Assembly: GCA_030849465.1 (NCBI GenBank)
Contig: JARVLF010000001.1
Span: 186,001 to 250,000 of the forward strand
DNA from: Moesziomyces globuligerus
Taxonomy: Eukaryota; Basidiomycota; Ustilaginomycetes; Ustilaginales; Ustilaginaceae
Length of the DNA stretch: 64,000 bases
Reading direction: 5' to 3'
Positions 40,107 through 49,666 of this stretch are shown here, one piece after another (the first letter of the stretch is position 1; each line of letters begins with the position of its first letter). Below the pieces are notes generated by a model. The model was not told the origin of the DNA. It saw only the letters and a program-made list of their open reading frames with translations, and searched no databases. The position numbers were made by a program, and so were the translations under genes.

Positions 40107-41720
40107 TCAGAGCTCGTCGTGGCTGGACTGCGGCTTGCTCTCGGACTCGACTTTTGGCTTGGCGGCGAACTTGGACTCGCGCTCCTCGATACGCTTCGTG
40201 ATCTCGTCGTACATTTTCTGTATGCGTTCGATCTTTGCGTCGGAGACCGATGGGTCCTCGTTTCCGCTGTCGCGGGCGATCTTCATCATCTCGAGGTCAG
40301 AGACGAGGTAATGTGCGAGCCATTTTTCGCTCTCCATGGCCATCTGCTCTGCCTTCTCCGGGTCGTCCTTCAGCAGCTTTTCGGCAGCCTGTTGGGCAGC
40401 ATCGAACTGGTTGGCATAGTCGGATGACCAGTCCACCTGCTCCCCCTCGAGCCAGCGCTGCAGGTTCTCCTTGAGCGAGATGTTGTCGTCCCCTCCGCTC
40501 TGTGTGTGCGACGAGACTTTGTACGACGATGCGGATGTGTCGTCGTCGCCCGAGGTCGAGTACGATGCGGTGCGATCCGTGGTCACATGACCGTCGTCGT
40601 CGACGACCGACGAAGAGGAGGACGAAGATGAAGATGAGTGCGAAGAGCCTGTGCCGTGCGCAGACGATTCAGCGTCGCTGTGCACTGCCTCGTCGGCCTG
40701 CTCGGCTTTGGTGCCTGCGTCGTTCTCTCTCAACTCGTTGCCCTGCTTGATGGCCGTGTTGAGCATCTCCGCGAGCTGCTCCATCTTCTTCTGCTTCTCC
40801 TCCTCGGTCATGTCCTCCTCGACGCGCCATTCGCGGTTGGCGCCTGCGGGAAGATCGTCGACGTTCTGATCGAGCTTGACGGGCTTCTTCTTGATCTGTG
40901 GTTTGCTCGCGGGCTTCTTGACCTTTCCAGACTTGGCTTCTGGGACCGTTTGCTTGATCCAGGCATTGAGCTCGTGGTACTTGAGCTGACCCTTATAAGT
41001 CTTGATGGCAGCTTTGTCAAAGTCATCTGCGTCGGCACGTGCAGGCACGACGATGAGAAGCGGCAGCTTGTCGTCCGTAACGTCGACGCCGAGGTGGATG
41101 CGCGCGGCTGCCTGAACGGGTCGCTGGTCGCCCCGGAGGAAAGAGAACGAGAGGCTCTTGCGGAAATCAAGCGCCAGGCTCTTGTAGAGTGGCGAGCTGG
41201 TAGGCTTCTTGGAGAAGAGGATGACCTTGGGCGTGGAGGCGTCGTTCTCGGCGTACTCCTGCAGCTCTTCAGCTTTGAGCTTCTTGGCGCCCATGGGCAG
41301 CGCGTCGACCATGTAAGCAGCGATGTCCTTGGCAGTCCTGGGACCCTGGTAGTCTTTGGGAAGACGCTTCTTTGTGGGCGGGAAGAGCTTGAGGGTGGGG
41401 AAGCCCTGGATGCCGTACTTGCCGCAGGTGGGCTTGTTCTTGTCCTCGTCGCAGTCGATGGAGGCGAGCTTGACGACGCCATCGAGTTGCGCGGCGACCT
41501 TGGAGTAGTCGGGAACAAGCTTTTGGCAGTGTCCACACCAAGGCGCTGTGAAGGCGACCATGGTGGGCTTCTCAATGTCGAGCACCTCGCGCTTGAAGTT
41601 GGAAGCATCGAGGAGGGTGACCTTGGAGTTCTTGTGGAAGAGGGCCGCCTCGCAGCTGCCAAGCAGGACCGTGGCGAGCAGCAGGAGGCCGCATGTCCAC
41701 CTCAGACTCGCGAGCGTCAT
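40107..41720 (-). CDS. ER protein disulfide isomerase-like protein ending in HDEL
   Basis: The product is 537 residues. Residues 1-25 are a signal peptide (hydrophobic LLLLATVLLG, small residues after). A thioredoxin domain follows with the active site APWCGHC (C62, C65) and the cis-proline block GFPTLKLF. A second thioredoxin-like region (about 150-270) has no CxxC. Then come a Lys-rich hinge, an acidic/Ser-rich low-complexity region (about 345-415) including a nine- to ten-serine run, and a helical acidic C-terminal part. The last four residues are HDEL, the fungal ER retrieval signal. This fits a single-active-site PDI of the Mpd1/P5 type that forms or isomerises disulfides in the ER. It is divergent from the PPR-like gene across about 430 bp. 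Confidence 0.93.
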   Translation of the reverse strand: MTLASLRWTCGLLLLATVLLGSCEAALFHKNSKVTLLDASNFKREVLDIEKPTMVAFTAPWCGHCQKLVPDYSKVAAQLDGVVKLASIDCDEDKNKPTCGKYGIQGFPTLKLFPPTKKRLPKDYQGPRTAKDIAAYMVDALPMGAKKLKAEELQEYAENDASTPKVILFSKKPTSSPLYKSLALDFRKSLSFSFLRGDQRPVQAAARIHLGVDVTDDKLPLLIVVPARADADDFDKAAIKTYKGQLKYHELNAWIKQTVPEAKSGKVKKPASKPQIKKKPVKLDQNVDDLPAGANREWRVEEDMTEEEKQKKMEQLAEMLNTAIKQGNELRENDAGTKAEQADEAVHSDAESSAHGTGSSHSSSSSSSSSSVVDDDGHVTTDRTASYSTSGDDDTSASSYKVSSHTQSGGDDNISLKENLQRWLEGEQVDWSSDYANQFDAAQQAAEKLLKDDPEKAEQMAMESEKWLAHYLVSDLEMMKIARDSGNEDPSVSDAKIERIQKMYDEITKRIEERESKFAAKPKVESESKPQSSHDEL

Positions 41721-42153
41721 TTTGGAGAAGCGTGCAGTGCCTCGTTTCTCAGGTGAGATGGTGGGTGTTCAGAGGCGACAAGAGGAGCCAGAGTGGAGTG
41801 TTCTCCGAAACGAAACACACGAATGCCGGCCCCTGCCGTCCCCGCAGTCTCAAGGTCGTTGCGAGCCGGCTTCGTTGACGTGGAACTCTCACGAAGCCGA
41901 CTCCCTTTAGAGCTCACTAAGACGGAATTTCGACTTTGTTGTGAGATCTGATTAGATGACAATCTCGAGCCAAAATTGCAGCTCCCGGGATTCGGAGCTC
42001 AGAATCACAAAGTCGACTTCTTCCCGAAGACCCTTCGTTCAGTCCTTGCCTTCCCATTACACGCTCGTACCATACACCTCGAAGAGATCGACTAGCACCG
42101 CCGAGCCCGTCTTTGTGGCCATCAAGCCACATGGGAGTCCTCTAGACGCCTCG
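41721..42153. promoter_or_regulatory. Shared divergent promoter of the PDI and PPR-like genes
   Basis: This is the spacer between the minus-strand PDI start (41720) and the preferred plus-strand start at 42154. An earlier in-frame ATG at 41956 would shorten it to 235 bp. No TATA box or known upstream element is recognised. Confidence 0.45.
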
Positions 42154-45048
42154 ATGCGCCCACCACACAGCTCTCTACCTGCCAGAGATGCTTGCCGAGC
42201 TCTTGCTCAGCATCACCGCCAGCTCCGCTCATTGAGCTCAGCCGCCTTGATCGCGAGTGGCACTGCTTCGGCCCCAACATCTAATGCATTCGCTAGCTCT
42301 TCCTCCCTTCCCTTCACCTTCAGCTTCTCAGCTGCATCGTCTTCGAATTCCCGGTCTGCCCGATCGGCACGGCCGTCTTTCGCCTCCGCCTACTCGACCT
42401 CCAACCCGGCCTACCCGTTGCCTGGCTCCAACAACGAGATCGATCCCCGCGGAGTCGACTTCTCCCTATTCGAAAGCGAAGACGAATCTTACGCCCAACA
42501 TGCGTTGTCTGCAGCTTCCGCCAAAGATGAAGCAGCCGAGTCTTCGCCCGCACACGCTACTTCTTCATCGGCAGGCCGCGAGCCGGCCGCAGCCCTCTCT
42601 GCACCTACTCAGCTGCTCGCACGGCTCATGGAAGAGGAAGACTTCGAGACCGCGACCATAGTTCTGCACGAGTTGCAGGACCTGAATACTTCGTTCGAAG
42701 AACCCCTGCCCGTCTTCGCAAACGCAGCACTGTGGGCGATCCGGAACGGCAAGAAGAAGGATATGCTCGCCTGGATGGGCCTCTGCCCTGGCTTCAAGCC
42801 AGGGACCAAATTCCTGGAAACAGCGTCCTCCATCGCCTATACCAAGCAGGTCAAGCTCATGTCGCTCAACTTCCGCAAGTGCTTCATGGTGCTGCTTGAC
42901 TCGCACGGAGACGATCTGCGACTCTTGCAGCGAGCCAGCACAATAGCAGCCGAAAAAGGACTTTGGGGGGTGATCCATTCAACCCTGGCTCAGATCCTTC
43001 GCTACGGTGCTGGATGCATGCGCGACTCGGACGACACTCGTCAGGGCCAAGCGTGGCAGTACTTCAACCGCCTGGTTCTCGTCCACCATGCTCATAGGGG
43101 AACGAAAGAAGCAAGGACCCGCAGGGGCATCCAAGCGGCAGACGCGGCAAGCACAGAGCTGCATCAACTCTACAATCTCGGTATCCGCACACTCGCCCTC
43201 GCAGGCCGTCTCGAAGATGCAGTCACCTGGGCAATGCGATCCATCTCCTCGGAGAACTCGGCTAATCAGAACGCACACATCATCAGTATGGATTCGTTCA
43301 CGCAGAACCTGCTCCTCGAGGAGCTCGTCCGGGCAGGCGATGAAGGCGTCGACCAGGCTCACCTGCTTGCCCATCTGTTGGCAAGCGCTTCGTCAGATAC
43401 GACAACGTATGCGCCGGTCGATGTAGCTGCGATCGCTCAACGCATCGCGCGCGAATCAGCGTTCTCTTCCGAAGCGGACGGGGCAGACACAGGCACGAAT
43501 CAAGAAGCAACTCTCGACGGTCTCATGCAGGCTCATCTTGACCGAGGTGATGTCCTTGCTGCCAGAGAGTGCCTTTTATCTGTGCTGCGCACTGCCAAGA
43601 AGGTACGCCGCAACGAGGACATCGCCTTGCCCGCCAGCGACGATTCTGGCGCGCGGATGTTTGCGCATCTGCCCTCGGCACGTGTGCTGTCCGAGCTTCA
43701 GGACATGGCCAACAAGCTCGGCACAGTGGCGGTAACGATATCTCTGACCGAGAGCGACACCGCGCCGCTAGATGGGAGCCGAGCGTCCGATGCATCCTGG
43801 TCCCAGGAGACTGTGACGGCGGACGAATTCCTACGACCGATCCGATCGCGCCTGTTGACAGTGCGCGGCGGGCGTGGGTTGTGGGAGACAGCGAGACTGT
43901 ATGGCTTCGTCAAGAAGTCCAAGTGGAGAGATGCGCTCGACTTTTACATCGGCAAGAGCGGCTTCAAGATGCCATCCGGCGGCATCACCAATGATCTGGT
44001 CGCACTTGCGCTCGACCAGCCGAGCGCGCCTACGCCTGGACGGAGGGAAAAGGAGACCGGCTCTGGGAGAGCAATAGGCAAGCACTGGCCATCGACGCAC
44101 GCGATCAACCTTGTGCTGCGTGCAGTCGTGGGTGTCTGCATGGAGGCCAAGGACTACTCGCGCCTCACGCGGGCCTACACGCTTTGGAGGGAGACCTCGT
44201 CACCAAGACAATCGAACGAAGGAGACCCTGAGGCGGACGACGGCGAGTCAATGGTGTTCGAACAGTGGCCGCCATCTCAACGACCGGACAGCCGTACGTT
44301 TGATGGCTTCATTCGTGCCTTTGGTCGGCTCGAAATCGACGTCCCTGTCAGCAACGCTGCAGGCCAAAGGAGCCACGGCGGGCCAGATGGCGGCGTGGAG
44401 AAGCAGTCATGGGGCTCCAGCAAGGCGGTGCTGGACGTGATCCGTGACATGACCGAGACGTTTTTGGTGCAGCCGAGCGTCAGCTCGTGGACGATTGCGC
44501 TCGAGTGTCTCGCACGCGAAGGCCGCGCGCGCTGGGCGACGACCACAAGCGTCCTCGCGCGGGCAGTCGGGATCCAGACCATCTCGCCGCTCACTGATCC
44601 TTGCGGTGAGGACGCAGACGTCGTGCAGGCACAGGCGAACTTTGCTCCGGCAAATATGGTCACATACACGGCGCTTATCCGCGCGCTGATCCGCGTCTCG
44701 CACCGCCACGGCGGGAGCATTGTCGAGCAAGCTGCGGCGGTGCGTGACGATCTGCTTGCACGCACGCTCGATCTCGACCTCATCGTTAGGCCGCTTGCAC
44801 GTGCCGACAAGGATGGCGGCGCGGAGGCAGACATGTTCTGGAGCGACCTCCTGGACCGATGGGAGGCAGTGCAGCAGGCGATACTCCCACATGCGGCAGA
44901 GGATCGAAGGACAAGATGGCACGCGGACAAACTGCTCAAAGCAAACCAGGGTCGAACGCTCGAGGCGCTGCGCGAGCTGTGGCTGATCGAATCGGCTACG
45001 GAGACCACCTCGGCACATACGCCTGGGGGCAGGACCGGGCTGCAGTAG
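42154..45048 (+). CDS. Probable mitochondrial PPR-like helical-repeat protein
   Basis: The product is 964 residues if it starts at MRPPHSS. The in-frame ATG at 41956 would add 66 residues that look less like a presequence. The N-terminus is rich in Ser, Arg and Ala with few acidic residues up to about residue 100, which fits a mitochondrial targeting signal. The rest is predicted mostly helical, with scattered PPR-like units such as THAINLVLRAVVGVC (about residue 649), PDSRTFDGFIRAFGRLE and NMVTYTALIRALIRVS (about residue 834). Fungal proteins of this kind act in mitochondrial RNA processing or translation. The assignment to the PPR family is by repeat pattern only. It converges on the methyltransferase gene, 58 bp between stops. 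Confidence 0.75.
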   Translation: MRPPHSSLPARDACRALAQHHRQLRSLSSAALIASGTASAPTSNAFASSSSLPFTFSFSAASSSNSRSARSARPSFASAYSTSNPAYPLPGSNNEIDPRGVDFSLFESEDESYAQHALSAASAKDEAAESSPAHATSSSAGREPAAALSAPTQLLARLMEEEDFETATIVLHELQDLNTSFEEPLPVFANAALWAIRNGKKKDMLAWMGLCPGFKPGTKFLETASSIAYTKQVKLMSLNFRKCFMVLLDSHGDDLRLLQRASTIAAEKGLWGVIHSTLAQILRYGAGCMRDSDDTRQGQAWQYFNRLVLVHHAHRGTKEARTRRGIQAADAASTELHQLYNLGIRTLALAGRLEDAVTWAMRSISSENSANQNAHIISMDSFTQNLLLEELVRAGDEGVDQAHLLAHLLASASSDTTTYAPVDVAAIAQRIARESAFSSEADGADTGTNQEATLDGLMQAHLDRGDVLAARECLLSVLRTAKKVRRNEDIALPASDDSGARMFAHLPSARVLSELQDMANKLGTVAVTISLTESDTAPLDGSRASDASWSQETVTADEFLRPIRSRLLTVRGGRGLWETARLYGFVKKSKWRDALDFYIGKSGFKMPSGGITNDLVALALDQPSAPTPGRREKETGSGRAIGKHWPSTHAINLVLRAVVGVCMEAKDYSRLTRAYTLWRETSSPRQSNEGDPEADDGESMVFEQWPPSQRPDSRTFDGFIRAFGRLEIDVPVSNAAGQRSHGGPDGGVEKQSWGSSKAVLDVIRDMTETFLVQPSVSSWTIALECLAREGRARWATTTSVLARAVGIQTISPLTDPCGEDADVVQAQANFAPANMVTYTALIRALIRVSHRHGGSIVEQAAAVRDDLLARTLDLDLIVRPLARADKDGGAEADMFWSDLLDRWEAVQQAILPHAAEDRRTRWHADKLLKANQGRTLEALRELWLIESATETTSAHTPGGRTGLQ

Positions 45049-45106
45049 ACATCCAAAGCGACAATAAGGATAGATTGCAAAAACGCAGCCGACCGGCATG
45101 TGAAGG

Positions 45107-45879
45107 TCAGGGGCGTGTACCGGTGATGGCAAGGAAGGGGAAGGACTGCTTTTCTCCGGACTCGACGGTCTTCTGCATCTGGAAGCTTTCGAAGACTTCG
45201 ACGTGGGTGAAGCCGGCTTTGGTGAGGATGTCATGCATCTCTTGGCGCTTGAGGCCATGACGTTCGACGCCTGCATGCTATTGTTTCGGGCGATAGGGGG
45301 CAAGTGAGTCGGTCTGCGATCTGCAACGTCTAGAGCGAGATGGAAGTGTGCAAGTCTAACCTTTGCTTTTGGGTGGAATGCCTCTGCTTGGGGACCGTCA
45401 TCCTCAAAGTCCGAGATCCAGATCCGACCGCCGTGAGCGAGGGTACCGAGCATGACGTTGACGAGCTGCTGCATATCGGGCACATGGTGAAAGACGAGGT
45501 GACTGAGGGCAACATGGAATTTCTTGCCCTCCAGGACGGGGTCATCCGGGTCCTCGAGGAGCTGCACCTTGGCGGAGACCTTGTGCTGGACAGCGTTGGC
45601 GGAGAGCTTGGAAGAGAGCATGTCGATCATGCCCTGAGCGGTGTCGAGGGCGAGAATGGAGCCGACATGCTGTGCGAGGGGTACGGTGAGTAGACCTGTC
45701 CCGCAGCCGATCTCGAGCACGCTGGAGGAGGCGAGCTCGGGGAAGTGATCCGAGTGGCGCAAGACGGCGTCGAGGCAGAGGCGGGACGACTCGACCACCT
45801 CGGGCTGGGAGTCCCACGTTGCCGCCTCGGCGCCAAAGCGGTCATTGCCGGAGGAGTAGTTGGGCGTGCCGGTGGCCAT
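45107..45879 (-). CDS. Class I SAM-dependent methyltransferase, two exons
   Basis: Exon 1 is 45361-45879 and exon 2 is 45107-45277, joined across an 83-nt intron (45278-45360). The intron has a GTTAGA donor, a CTCAC branch-like motif and an AATAG acceptor. The splice is phase 0 and joins FHPKAK to HAGVERHGLKRQEMHD, restoring a typical methyltransferase C-terminus that ends FPFLAITGTRP. The product is 229 residues from MATGTPNYSSGNDRFG. Motif I is VLEIGCGTGLLTVPLA, followed by ILALDTAQGMIDM and the LSHLVFHHVPDM and GGRIWISDFED blocks. The substrate is unknown. Reading through the intron instead would give a much longer frame whose tail is antisense to the PPR-like gene, so the spliced form is preferred. 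Confidence 0.85.
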
Positions 45880-46115
45880 GTCTTCGAGGCTCAAGACTGG
45901 AGTCGGAGACGGTGTGAAGAGGGATGGTGGCAACGACCGAGCTGGTCGGTATACGGACCTGACGGGAGTGTGTCTGTGCGCGGTTATGCAAAGACCAACA
46001 CGGGCCCGGCACGACCTCAAGCCATCCCGTTACCCCGCGGTCAGGGTTCAGCTGATGTTCTGTGACTCTTTGCGCGGGTTACATATATGCTATATTTCTT
46101 GTTCCTGATATCAAG

Positions 46116-46211
46116 TCCCAGTTAGTACAATGGTTAGTATAGGGCACTCTCAAGCACGGGCTTCGGCTCGATTGATCTGCTCAGATCAGGGTTCGATTCC
46201 CTGGCCGGGAA
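46116..46211 (+). tRNA. tRNA-Glu (anticodon CTC) with a 24-nt intron
   Basis: The cloverleaf was built by eye. The acceptor is TCCCAGT / GCCGGGA with one A-C mismatch at the fifth pair and a G-T pair. The D-arm is GTAC/GTAT, the anticodon stem GGGCA/TGCTC, and the T-arm CAGGG-TTCGATT-CCCTG. The anticodon CTC is at 46149-46151. The intron is about 46153-46176, one base 3' of the anticodon. The discriminator is A at 46211. The intron contains its own small GGGCTTCGGCTC hairpin. Confidence 0.88.
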
Positions 46212-46212
46212 C

Positions 46213-46224
46213 TTTTTCTTTTTT
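46213..46224 (+). terminator. RNA polymerase III terminator of tRNA-Glu
   Basis: T5, a single C and then T6 begin two bases after the tRNA 3' end. Confidence 0.75.
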
Positions 46225-46766
46225 GACTTTGTGCCTTAATTTGCTGGAGTGAGCAAGAAAGCTTCAGCACATTTTATTGCCTGGTGAGACTTGTCTGGCT
46301 GGTTGTTTGCATAGAGAAGTTGGGTGTGGGAAAGAGACGAGTGGCAGTGACTGCAGCGCAATGCAGCGCAGACGAGGACTTGGAATGGGATCGTGCCAAT
46401 CACAGAGGTTGAGCGACTGCGGGGGATGACGATGACGCTATGCGAGGTCGGTGCGCGGGAGGGGCGGAAAGGGGTCGAGCGCTGATGGACGCGCAGTTTT
46501 GGAGAGTCAAGTGGAGTTGGGCGTGCCACGCGTGTCAAAAACGTGGTGAGACAGCGTTGCGTCCTGTGCACGCCGGAAGCTTTCTCCCAGCCTTCGGTAC
46601 ATGGCTCCGGTCTCCACCCAACCTTGCTTAGCCCGACCATCTCGAACCACGCTTCGTCTGCGCCTCTGAGCGCCCCGCCATTCGCTCTGCCATTCGGCGC
46701 CCTTCGGCATCCGCCTGCCGAACCCAACCAGCTCGCTCCGCAGCAGCAGTATAACTATACCCAACC
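46225..46766. other. Intergenic region and leader of the sterol acyltransferase gene
   Basis: About 540 bp with no supported gene. The last 100 bp are C-rich on the plus strand and contain TATAACTATA at about 46750-46759, very close to the ATG. That element is therefore more likely in the leader than a core promoter. Confidence 0.45.
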
Positions 46767-48998
46767 ATGGCGTCCACCAGCGCATCCTCACGCGCTCGCA
46801 CGCTCCCGGTCGAAGAGGACTTCGTCGCAAAACACCCCAAGATCGCCCAGCTCATCACAGACACGCCGGAGGACGCAATCTCTTCCGCTGTCTCCACCCC
46901 TGCCTCCGAGATGGTGCCGTCGTCCGAGGTGCCCTCGACACCACTTAATGGTGGAGCCACGCCGTCCGACTCGGAACCCGAGCCATCAGTAGCAACCTCG
47001 ACGATCACCACTACCATCTCCAGTGCGCGCGGCAGCGGCTCGTCTACGGTCGAGTTCAAGCACATCGGTGCTAAGGGCCTGTCCCACCGCGTCGGCAAGG
47101 ATGGCGCCATCCACCTCAAGCCCGTCGCCGCCTCGTCCCGTTCACGCAAGAAGATGCGCGCCGTCGTCAGCTTCAAGCCCCGAAACAGCCATTTCGATCG
47201 CTTCAACGAGACCTCGTCGCGCGACCAGTTCCGCGGCTTCTTCACCCTCTTCTGGGTCTGCCTTGCGCTCTTCGTGCTCAACACCTCCTACACCTCCTTC
47301 GCCTCCACCGGCCAGGTGCTCAGCCTTACCTTCGCCACCCTTTTCAGCAGAGACGCCTGGATGCTCGCGCTCTCGGATGGCGTGCTCATCAGCTCCCTAT
47401 TCATCTGCGTCCCCTTCGCCAACGTCTGCCGTCGCGGCTGGATCCGCTACTGGCCCACCGCCGTCGCTTTTCAGCATCTTTGGCAGGCGACGCTGCTCGG
47501 CCTCGTCATCAAGTGGGCGCGTTACCGCGAGTGGCCCTGGGTACAGAGCGGCTTCTTCGTCCTGCACACGCTCGCCATGATGATGAAGATCCACTCCTAC
47601 ATGACCGTCAACGGCAACATGGCCGACTCTTACCACCGCATGCGCCGCATCGAAAGCATGCTAGAGGAACGCGTAGCCGAGGTCGAAGGCAGCGAGGCCG
47701 GCCGCGGTTACGAACAGCTTCAGGCCGCATGGCGAAGAGCCGTCCGCGTCGCAAGAGATGCCGCAGGATTCGGCGACAGGGACACCAACAAGGTCACCGC
47801 CCAGTCACTCGCAGAGTGGTCGGCGCTCGATACGCAGCGTGGCAGCAAATCGCAGCGTCTGCGCATGGGACAAGCCCTGAACCCCAGCACAGCAGACGAC
47901 GAAGCCCAACCTCCTGCGCTCGAGGTGCACGACGCGAGCGCCGGACAGCGCGACTCGCTCCCGGATCCGCCGGGGAGGACGGACAAAAGCCTGAGCAGGG
48001 AAGAGCACATGAAGCTGCACAAGGACACCACCGAAAAGAACAATGCCGAGCGCAAGGCCAGCTCAACAAGCACCGACAAGGACGCAGGCAAGGCCGAGGC
48101 AGCCCTCAGCCGGCGTCGTTCGGCGAGTCGCGGCCAGTCGGGCGAATCGCATGCGCATCAGATCCGCGACCCGCATCCACTCTCTTCGCACCCCGATCAG
48201 CTCATCGCCGACCTGGCGCGCGAGATCGAGGTGCTGCGCGAAGATCTGCTCTCGACACGCCCATCGACCGAGCCATCGCCGGAGCTCATCCCACAAGAGC
48301 CCGTCATGTGGCCGTCCAACGTGACGTATGCCAACTTTTGGGACTACCTGCTGGTGCCTACACTGGTATACGAGCTCTCGTATCCGCGCCTCAAGACGAT
48401 CCGACCGCTGTACGTGCTCGAGAAGACGCTGGCGACGTTCGGCACCTTCCTGGTCATCTATGTCATCACGGAACACTGGATCATGCCGTTCACACCGACG
48501 TCCGAAACGCCCTTCCTGCGCACCTTCCTCCAGCTGGCGGTGCCCATGATGATCAACTACCTCCTCATCTTCTACATCATGTTCGAGTGCATCTGCAACG
48601 CCTTTGCCGAGCTCACCCGCTTCGCCGATCGCGAATTCTACCTCGACTGGTGGAACGCCACCAGCATGGATGTGTTCAGCCGCAAATGGAACAAGCCCGT
48701 GCACAGCTTTCTGCTGCGCCACGTGTACGCCAGCACGATTGCCGCCTGGGGGCTCAGCAAGAGCATGGCCATGTTTCTCACCTTCCTGCTCAGCTCGCTC
48801 GTGCACGAACTCGTCATGGCCATCGTCAGCGGCAAGATCCGCTTCTACCTCTTCGCCGCCCAGATGGTGCAGCTACCGCTCATCATCCTCAGCCAGATCC
48901 CGTTCATCAAGCGCAACGAAACGCTCGGCAACATGATCTTCTGGATCGGCCTAATGGCTGGCTTCCCGCTGCTCAACATCGGATACCTCGTCTATTGA
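46767..48998 (+). CDS. ARE2: Sterol O-acyltransferase (Are1/Are2, ACAT-type MBOAT)
   Basis: The product is 743 residues. The cytosolic N-terminus (about 150 residues) is disordered; FKPRNSHFDRFNETSSRDQFRGFF then leads into the membrane domain. Blocks typical of sterol acyltransferases include FVLHTLAMMMKIHSYMTVNG, MWPSNVTYANFWDYLLVPTLVYELSYPR and FYLDWWN (residues 624-630). The catalytic histidine of the MBOAT fold is H680 in SSLVHELVM. About eight or nine hydrophobic segments are visible. The enzyme esterifies ergosterol with fatty acyl-CoA at the ER for storage in lipid droplets. A charged linker of about 150 residues (roughly 360-510) between the early helices and the catalytic half is longer than in yeast. 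The Are1/Are2 choice is nominal, since only one copy is seen here. Confidence 0.93.
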   Translation: MASTSASSRARTLPVEEDFVAKHPKIAQLITDTPEDAISSAVSTPASEMVPSSEVPSTPLNGGATPSDSEPEPSVATSTITTTISSARGSGSSTVEFKHIGAKGLSHRVGKDGAIHLKPVAASSRSRKKMRAVVSFKPRNSHFDRFNETSSRDQFRGFFTLFWVCLALFVLNTSYTSFASTGQVLSLTFATLFSRDAWMLALSDGVLISSLFICVPFANVCRRGWIRYWPTAVAFQHLWQATLLGLVIKWARYREWPWVQSGFFVLHTLAMMMKIHSYMTVNGNMADSYHRMRRIESMLEERVAEVEGSEAGRGYEQLQAAWRRAVRVARDAAGFGDRDTNKVTAQSLAEWSALDTQRGSKSQRLRMGQALNPSTADDEAQPPALEVHDASAGQRDSLPDPPGRTDKSLSREEHMKLHKDTTEKNNAERKASSTSTDKDAGKAEAALSRRRSASRGQSGESHAHQIRDPHPLSSHPDQLIADLAREIEVLREDLLSTRPSTEPSPELIPQEPVMWPSNVTYANFWDYLLVPTLVYELSYPRLKTIRPLYVLEKTLATFGTFLVIYVITEHWIMPFTPTSETPFLRTFLQLAVPMMINYLLIFYIMFECICNAFAELTRFADREFYLDWWNATSMDVFSRKWNKPVHSFLLRHVYASTIAAWGLSKSMAMFLTFLLSSLVHELVMAIVSGKIRFYLFAAQMVQLPLIILSQIPFIKRNETLGNMIFWIGLMAGFPLLNIGYLVY

Positions 48999-49666
48999 TT
49001 CGGACACGCCCAGCAGCAACGTCGCATGACGTCGCGCCGACGTCTTCTTTGCTTTGTCTATCCCTTTATCTCGGATATGCCCGGAATTCACACAGCCATC
49101 ATTGGCGCTTTGGGATCCACTTCCGTTCCGCCGAGTACGGCTGTGACAATGGCAAGCGGAGAGAAGCCACGGAGCGAGATCCGACGGAGGTGTATGAGAC
49201 CGCATGCGCGCGCGAGGTGGCGATCGCAGCTTCCCTTTGTTCGGTGCAGCTCAGCATGAATGGCAGAACGCAAAATTTGGAGCTAGCCAAAAGACGCCCA
49301 CATCCGACGCCATGTGCCGAGCTTTGTTCTGCCACCGAGTCCCTTTGTTGCCCTCCATTTAGGCTCAAAGCTTGCTCTGCATTCGGAGGCTGGAATGAAA
49401 GGGAGGCCTCGCAGCTCCTTGATTGCGTGGCTCTGCGCTCGGATTCGTGGATGAAGTCAAAGGGAATGAAGTCAAAGCGTACGCTCGGCCTAGCGCAGAT
49501 GAAGCCTCCGGCGCCGCCCGCGCTCCTAGCCGAGCTGCCCAAATGTGCTCACTGACGGCCTCCGCCCACCGCCCTCATCAATGCCGCCCTCTCTCCCCCT
49601 GCAGAGTATAAAGTTGTGCTCTCCGTCGCTCGTGGACTTGCTTGACCATCCCCTACTCCGTTCATC
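48999..49666. other. Intergenic region with TATA box for the gene at 49667
   Basis: No gene is supported. A TATAAAG element at 49607-49613 lies 54-60 bp upstream of the next ATG, after a C/T-rich stretch. Otherwise nothing is recognised. Confidence 0.55.
49607..49613 (+). promoter_or_regulatory. Probable TATA box of the gene at 49667
   Basis: A consensus TATAAAG lies 54 bp before the start codon, implying a very short leader. Confidence 0.6.

Noticed and set aside
44407..46020. Unspliced 537-codon version of the methyltransferase
   Set aside because: After HPKAK the sequence loses all methyltransferase likeness and runs antisense into the PPR-like gene. The 83-nt intron restores a proper C-terminus.
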